Shown: in pieces, positions 59,151-64,000 of the stretch
How the letters are laid out: each line of letters begins with the position of its first letter
How positions within the stretch are numbered: position 1 is the stretch's first letter
Assembly: GCA_023614405.1 (NCBI GenBank)
Contig: CM042689.1
Coordinates: 307,373,132 to 307,437,131 of the forward strand
DNA: 64,000 bases
Reading direction: 5' to 3'
DNA from: Avena insularis
Taxonomy: Eukaryota; Streptophyta; Magnoliopsida; Poales; Poaceae
The notes under the pieces: generated by a model
The model's input: the letters and a program-made list of their open reading frames with translations, nothing else
Databases searched by the model: none
Told to the model about the DNA's origin: nothing
Made by a program: the position numbers and the translations under genes

Positions 59151-59855
59151 ATGGAACTTTATTTGCATGCTAGTAGCAATGTTATTAGTATGAAGTCTTT
59201 AGACACCATTGTTGCTAATGCTATGGAAAAGTCTAAGCTTGGGGAAGCTAGTTTTGATGAAAATTATCTTTTTAGTCCCCCAGCTTTAGAGGAGAAAATT
59301 TGGTTTGATGATACTTTACCTCCAATATATGATGATTACAATGATGAATATGATATTTTCAATCCACCTACTATTGAGGAGAAAATTTATTGTGATTACA
59401 ATATGCCTCCTATATTTGATGATTATGGTGATGAGAAAAACAATGATAGCTATTTTGTTGAATTTGCTCCCACTACAATTAATAAAAATGACTATGCTTA
59501 TGTGGAGAGTAATAATTATTATATGCATGTGGCTCATGATAAAAATGTTTTATGTGATAGTTATATTGTTAATTTTATTCATGATGCTACTGAAAGTTAT
59601 TATGAGAGAGGGAAACATGGTCTTATGTATCTCAACAATATTAAGTTTCCCCTCTTTATGTTGAAAGTTTTGAAGTTGCACTTGTTTTGCTTTCCTATGC
59701 TTGTTGCTTTGTGCTTTCATGACTTATTTCTTTACAAGATTCCTATGCATAGGAAGTGGGTTAGACTTAAATGTGTTTTGAATTTGCTTCTTGATGCTCT
59801 CTTTTACTTCAATTCATATTCTTATGTGAGCATCTTCTCAAACTATCAAGCCTAA
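59151..59855 (+). CDS. 234-residue ORF of unknown function in the nested LTR element
   Basis: An ATG frame of 234 codons ending TAA. The first third has two related acidic units: PPALEEKIWFDDTLPPIYDD and PPTIEEKIYCDYNMPPIFDD, each followed by a short YxDE tail. The C-terminal third is hydrophobic with basic residues (KLHLFCFPMLVALCFHDLF, then HRKWVRLK). It does not resemble gag, protease, RT or integrase. Codon use is strongly AT-biased (GAT, AAT, TAT), like its surroundings. I recall similar ORFs in other copies of this family, so it may be element-encoded. A function cannot be assigned, and it might be a decayed remnant. Confidence 0.55.
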   Translation: MELYLHASSNVISMKSLDTIVANAMEKSKLGEASFDENYLFSPPALEEKIWFDDTLPPIYDDYNDEYDIFNPPTIEEKIYCDYNMPPIFDDYGDEKNNDSYFVEFAPTTINKNDYAYVESNNYYMHVAHDKNVLCDSYIVNFIHDATESYYERGKHGLMYLNNIKFPLFMLKVLKLHLFCFPMLVALCFHDLFLYKIPMHRKWVRLKCVLNLLLDALFYFNSYSYVSIFSNYQA

Positions 59856-62725
59856 CTTAAAGGCGGTAAAGAAAAGTACTTGTTGGGATATAACCCAAGA
59901 TTTTTCTCGAGTCTTAGAAGTTATTACTTCAGTAATGACCTCTGCTTATCGTTTTTTGCTTCTTGTGCCAAGAATGACCTCTAATGAGAGGGAAGCAAAA
60001 TTTGGGGAGTTGCTGTCCCGAAACAGATTTCTGTCCTCCACCATAAAAATTCGTGAGGAGTATCTGTAACTCAGATTGAGCTCTAAATTTACGAATAAAT
60101 CCCCCAGTATGTTAGATAACTTTATTTAGTTCAACACTTTTTGATTTTAGCAACAAAAGATGTTCAAAAAAATCGATTTCTACCTGCTGGTCTGTTTTGA
60201 CAGATTTCTGCCATTATTTGCATTTGCTTCTTATTGATTCCTTTTTGAGTTCTCTTTTGGGGAATTGAGATTTTTGAAGGAGTTGCTACAGTAGCTTGTG
60301 TGTTTAGTGAAAAGTATTGATGTTCCAAAGCTTTTCCTACGGGTCTAATATCTTTTGAATAAACTAATGTTGCTAATGAAGATTGTGTGAAGTTTTGTAT
60401 GAAAGAAAATTTTCAGGTGTAGAGAAAGAATGATGTAATGAGATGAAGAATGGACAAATTATCAAGCTTGGGGATGCCACCCCGGTGTCACCCCAAGAAA
60501 TATCCAAGAGGTACAAGCATCAAAGCTTGGGGATGCCCAAGGCATCCCCTTCTTCATCAATAAAAAGCTCAGGTCTTTCTAGACACTTCGTTTTTATTGT
60601 TTCATGCACAATTGTGTTGTTATTGGAGCGTCTTAGTTTTTGTTTTTGGTTTTCGTTTGCTTAGTTTGCTTGAGTAAGTTGGTTGATCACAACACACTTC
60701 TTTTGGAGAGAGACACACTCTGTTTCCATGGCCTAGAACACTCTAGTTTTCACTCTTATTGTTTTGTGAGTGTTCACTTTTGCTAGCACTGCGTTCAGCC
60801 TTAGTTTTCTTGTGCTTTTAGCTTAGAAATTTTTAGTTCTTCTTTGTGGATTTGTGAGACAAGCTCACTGATCTTTATTGATTATTATCTTTGTGGGTTG
60901 TTTCAAATATGTTGTTTGGTGTTGGAAAAGAGTAGGAAGTTTCATGCTTAAGTGGTACAAATGGGAGCTTGTTCTAACTGTGGCTTAGACTTTATCATGT
61001 CATGCTAGATATTGTTTTGACCTTATGCTGAGTGATTATTGCTGTAGCCTGACTTGTTCCAAACAATTAGGATTGCTTAATGTGCCTTGAAGGAATCATG
61101 CGTTATTTTAGCATACAAAAGCATAGTATTGTGGCATTCTCCTTTGATGCTTTGTTTGGGTTGATTTAGCACATGCTCACACCATGTTATGACTATGACA
61201 AGTCACCATTAGCCTCTAGGATCATTTAGTCCTTGACTTGTAGTACCACTATTTGCTTTGATTAATATGTTTTGTTGCACTGCATGATTATGGCCATTAT
61301 GCTCTCTTAGTTGGTTGCTCCTAGTCTTTTGCTAGCCTCCACTTGTATGAGTAAGTTCTACTCATGATTCCAACTCCCAAGAAACCAAGTTATTCCAAAG
61401 TGTCCACTATAAACTCCTATGCATGGTGTGTTACACAATTCCAAGTATATTCTTGTTTTCAGCTATCTTCCAATTAAAAACTATTTTGTTATGTGAAAAC
61501 TTAGTGATTAAAGCCCTCACGAACTTGATGGCACACTTTATTCTTTGCCCCTAATAAACTTGAACCATTGTGACAACTTTGTTGTATATGCTTGCACTTA
61601 TAAGTTGGAATTAGCAGAACCGTGCTGTCATAAGGAACATTTTCAACATTGCACTTGTACCTTGTTGTACTCAGTTGATATCATGTTCTTTTGTCTATGG
61701 ATGTCACCGGTGTGAAATAAAGAGGGAACTTATGAGTACATGGAGTTTGTATCTTGTGTTAGAGAAACGCCTGGGCCGCTAGCCTAAGCCATGCCTAATC
61801 ATGGTGGAAACTTGCAGCATCACCATAATGAGCTATCTATGAAGCATCCTCAATAAAAAGTTATGCATATGGTAAATAAAAAGATTGCTGAGATGCTCAT
61901 TGTATGCTTGCCTTATCATTTTGGTTATGGGAAAGCTCCTGTACCATGTGCAAGGGGTACCCCGTTGGCGGTTCTCAATGATATGCAAATACTTACAGTG
62001 ATAAGAACTTACCTGGACCCAAAGTTGAGTATGCATGAGGTGTGGCCCTCATATTTAAGGGACTTGAGATTGCCAATTATACTTCGTCAAGCATATACTC
62101 CAGCTTTGCCACTTTAACCTTAACCACTTCAAGATGCTTACGATAGGGGCAATGAGAGATGAAAGCTAACAAGTACCATAATTTTTGGAAGCTCCTTTTG
62201 AAACTTGTAATCCCTGCTTCCTTTATAAAAAAAGGCCTTTCTTCCACTATTATATTGAGTCTCCACCTTCTACTTTTAGGCACCATTAAGAGAGCATATG
62301 TGTCATTATGTGTGCAGTGTCCCAAAAAGCTTATTGATTGATGCATATTGTGATATTACTTGTTCATGTGATATTTGTTTCTAGTCACCCTTGTGAACTT
62401 TGAAGGTGTCCTATGCATCTATTTGCTACTACATGAGGGACAAGCTGAATGCCACTATGCCATGTTTTCTGTATGTCAAACAAACAAACGTTTTTAATGC
62501 ATGTTATTCATGATCTTTGTTTGTATCCTTTCATCTTGCATGCATAGTTACTATGTCCTATTGTTAGAACTCCATCTTTCATGCACATGTTTAGAGTTCT
62601 TTGATCCCAGCTTTCAATGCTTGCAAATGGTTTGATCTTGGTTTTGATGGTGCATGTCACCTCAAAAATTATTCTTTTTATCACTTACCTACTCGAGGAC
62701 GAGCAGGAGTTAATCTTGGGGATGT
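59856..62725 (+). other. Non-coding internal region of the nested LTR element
   Basis: AT-rich, with AGCTTGGGGATGCC repeated at about 60467 and 60524 and a polypurine-like end before the 3' LTR. ORFs are under 90 codons. I see no retroviral domain. Confidence 0.65.
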
Positions 62726-63287
62726 TGATACGTCGGAAACATATCTATAATTTTTTATGCTCCATGCTTGTTTTGTATCTACTTTGCTTTACTTTGTCTA
62801 GACTTTGAGGTGTGCTGTTATATCCCTACCATGGATTAGAGTGTCCAACCGAAGAGTAGTTAAGAGTAGTATCATGAAGAGAGGATATTTATATGAGAGA
62901 GTGTTCACTAGTGAAAGTATGATCCCTAGGCCTTGTTTCTAAACATTGAAACATCGTTTGCTACTAGATCTATTGCATGTTTGCTTGCTTTAGTCTTTTC
63001 CTCACCGTCAAGCTATTTTCTGGCACCGCTACCACTTGTATTTCACTATCTCTTTGCCGAACTAGTGCACCTATACACCTGACAAGTGTATTGGGTGTGT
63101 TGGCGACACAAGAGACTTCTTGTATCTTGATTGCAGGGTTGCTTGAGAGGGTATACCTTTGGCCACTTCCTTCCTGAGTTCAATAAACCTTGGGTAATCC
63201 ACTTAAGGGAAACTTGCTGTTGTTCTACAAACCTCTGCACTTGGAGGCCCAACAACTGTCTACAAGAATAGATGTGCGTAGACATAA
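62726..63287 (+). repeat. 3' LTR (562 bp)
   Basis: Matches 58368-58929 base for base in length, with about 20 substitutions. The last bases read GACATAA where the 5' LTR has GACATCA. Confidence 0.93.
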
Positions 63288-63292
63288 GAGAG

Positions 63293-64000
63293 TGATCTGT
63301 TAAACCCAAAAATGGATTGGGAAAAGCCCATAGATGTTATGTTGGCAGAAATAATGGAAATTGACAACATAATTTTCCCAGAAAAAGTCACGCCGACATG
63401 GGCACAACCAATATTCTCATTCCTCAAAGAAGAGATCTTGCTGGATGATGAGGTTATTGCCAGGCAGATAGTGATAAGAGCAAAAGCATACACAATCATA
63501 AATAATGAGATTTATAAGAGAAGTGTGACAAATGTACTGCAACATGCGTTGACTCGATAGAAGGGCAGGAAATCCTCTTGGATATACATCAAGGGGAATG
63601 TGGACATCACGCCTCGTCCAGAGCCCTAGTGGCCAAAGCATTTAGGCATGGATTTTATTGGCCAACTGCGCTGAAGGAGGCAAAAGAATTGGTAACAAAG
63701 TGTAATGGTTGCCAGAGATATGCCAGCAAAATACAGCTGCCTTCATCCGAGTTAAAAACAATACCAATCACTTGGTGTGGTGTTTAGATATGGTAGGTCC
63801 ATTTAAGCCGGCTCGTGGTGGCATGACTTACATTCTGGTCATGGTGGACAAATTCACAAAGTGGATAGAAGTGAAGCCAATAAGAAAATGTGACGGGCCC
63901 ACGGCGGTGAAATTCCTCAAAGATATTATCTTAAGATATGGGTACCCACACAGTATCATCACAGATAATGGCACAGACTTCGCTGAAGGAGCCTTTGCTA
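63293..64000 (+). pseudogene. Gypsy integrase, N-terminal and catalytic core start
   Basis: After the GAGAG duplication the linker continues (DWEKPIDVMLAEI, ARQIVIRAKAYTIINNEIYK). A frame change near 63550 leads to the integrase zinc finger (HQGECGHHAS...CNGCQ). A further shift near 63780 precedes the catalytic core: DMVGPFKPARGGMTYILVMV with the first catalytic Asp, and IITDNGTDF with the second. The catalytic Glu lies beyond the window. Confidence 0.85.

Larger units (their letters stand above)
58368..63287 (+). mobile_element. 4,920-bp non-autonomous LTR retrotransposon nested in the Gypsy
   Basis: LTRs 58368-58929 and 62726-63287 are both 562 bp and differ at about 20 positions by my count. 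A 5-bp duplication GAGAG lies at 58363-58367 and 63288-63292. The primer-binding site TGGCGCCATTGCCGGGGA (58940-58957) fits tRNA-Asp with one mismatch. Before the 3' LTR is GAGGACGAGCAGG...TTGGGGATGT, a purine-rich tract. No gag-pol domain is present; the only notable ORF is 59151-59855. The layout and several phrases match an abundant Triticeae Gypsy-type family that I cannot name with certainty. Confidence 0.92.
54186..64000 (+). mobile_element. Tat-lineage Gypsy retrotransposon, degenerate, 3' end outside window
   Basis: Gag, protease, reverse transcriptase, RNase H, a second RNase H and integrase follow in the usual order of plant Tat elements, which characteristically carry the extra RNase H. 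At least five stops or frame changes break the polyprotein. No 5' LTR or primer site is found before gag: the element joins the truncated LARD LTR directly. A 4,920-bp LTR element interrupts it between the second RNase H and integrase. Integrase remains open at 64000. Confidence 0.88.

Noticed and set aside
59316..59537. Antisense and alternative-frame ORFs overlapping the 234-residue ORF
   Set aside because: They are isoleucine/methionine-rich shadows of the same AT-rich sequence, shorter than the main frame and without internal structure.

Overview
The window is plant nuclear DNA from a grass, most likely of the wheat/barley group (Triticeae). The evidence is AT-rich intergenic DNA packed with nested LTR retrotransposons, many Stowaway MITEs with TA target duplications, a BARE/Angela-type LTR, a large-LTR non-autonomous element resembling the barley LARD (Sukkula) type, and a GC-rich first exon typical of grass genes. 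I find two credible host genes, both on the minus strand. Everything else is transposon-derived or unassigned.

Region 1 (1-9100): nine exons of a HRZ1/BRUTUS-type iron-sensing ubiquitin ligase. Three hemerythrin domains are complete and the CHY zinc finger is just beginning, so the 3' end (RING etc.) lies before position 1. Its 2.9-kb second intron carries two long-TIR, Mutator-like elements, one with an exact 9-bp target duplication. The last intron in view holds a Stowaway MITE.

Region 2 (9100-19300): a perfect 1,958-bp tandem duplication runs into a 5'-truncated Copia element. The Copia body is split by a reverse-oriented BARE/Angela-like solo LTR, which is itself split by a 2.37-kb solo-LTR-like repeat. 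Two of these insertions have exact 5-bp target duplications. The Copia fragment lies between two diverged copies of a 0.32-kb host block, like an unusually long target duplication.

Region 3 (19300-30400): mostly unassigned intergenic DNA with MITEs (one nested in another), a 0.32-kb foldback hairpin, a (TA)n microsatellite, copies of a dispersed SINE/LINE-like repeat and a GC-rich segment.

Region 4 (30400-38060): a five-exon gene for a 138-residue plant protein of unknown function (30896-33843, minus), visible only by assembling short exons. About 250 bp upstream of its ATG begins a 5'-truncated LINE. A 777-bp Mutator-like element (9-bp duplication) and a second copy of the 2.36-kb solo-LTR-like repeat (5-bp duplication) are inserted in that LINE.

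Region 5 (38060-64000): LTR-retrotransposon territory. A minus-oriented LARD-like element has a 4.58-kb LTR, a 3.05-kb internal domain without pol and a truncated second LTR. It abuts a degenerate Tat-lineage Gypsy element (gag, protease, RT, two RNase H domains, integrase) on the plus strand. The Gypsy is interrupted by a 4,920-bp non-autonomous LTR element with two 562-bp LTRs, a GAGAG target duplication and a 234-residue ORF of unknown role. The Gypsy integrase is still open at the window end.

I see no operon-like or defence-like system. The interest lies in the unrecognised small gene, the layered insertions that can be ordered in time, and the insertions next to or within the two genes.
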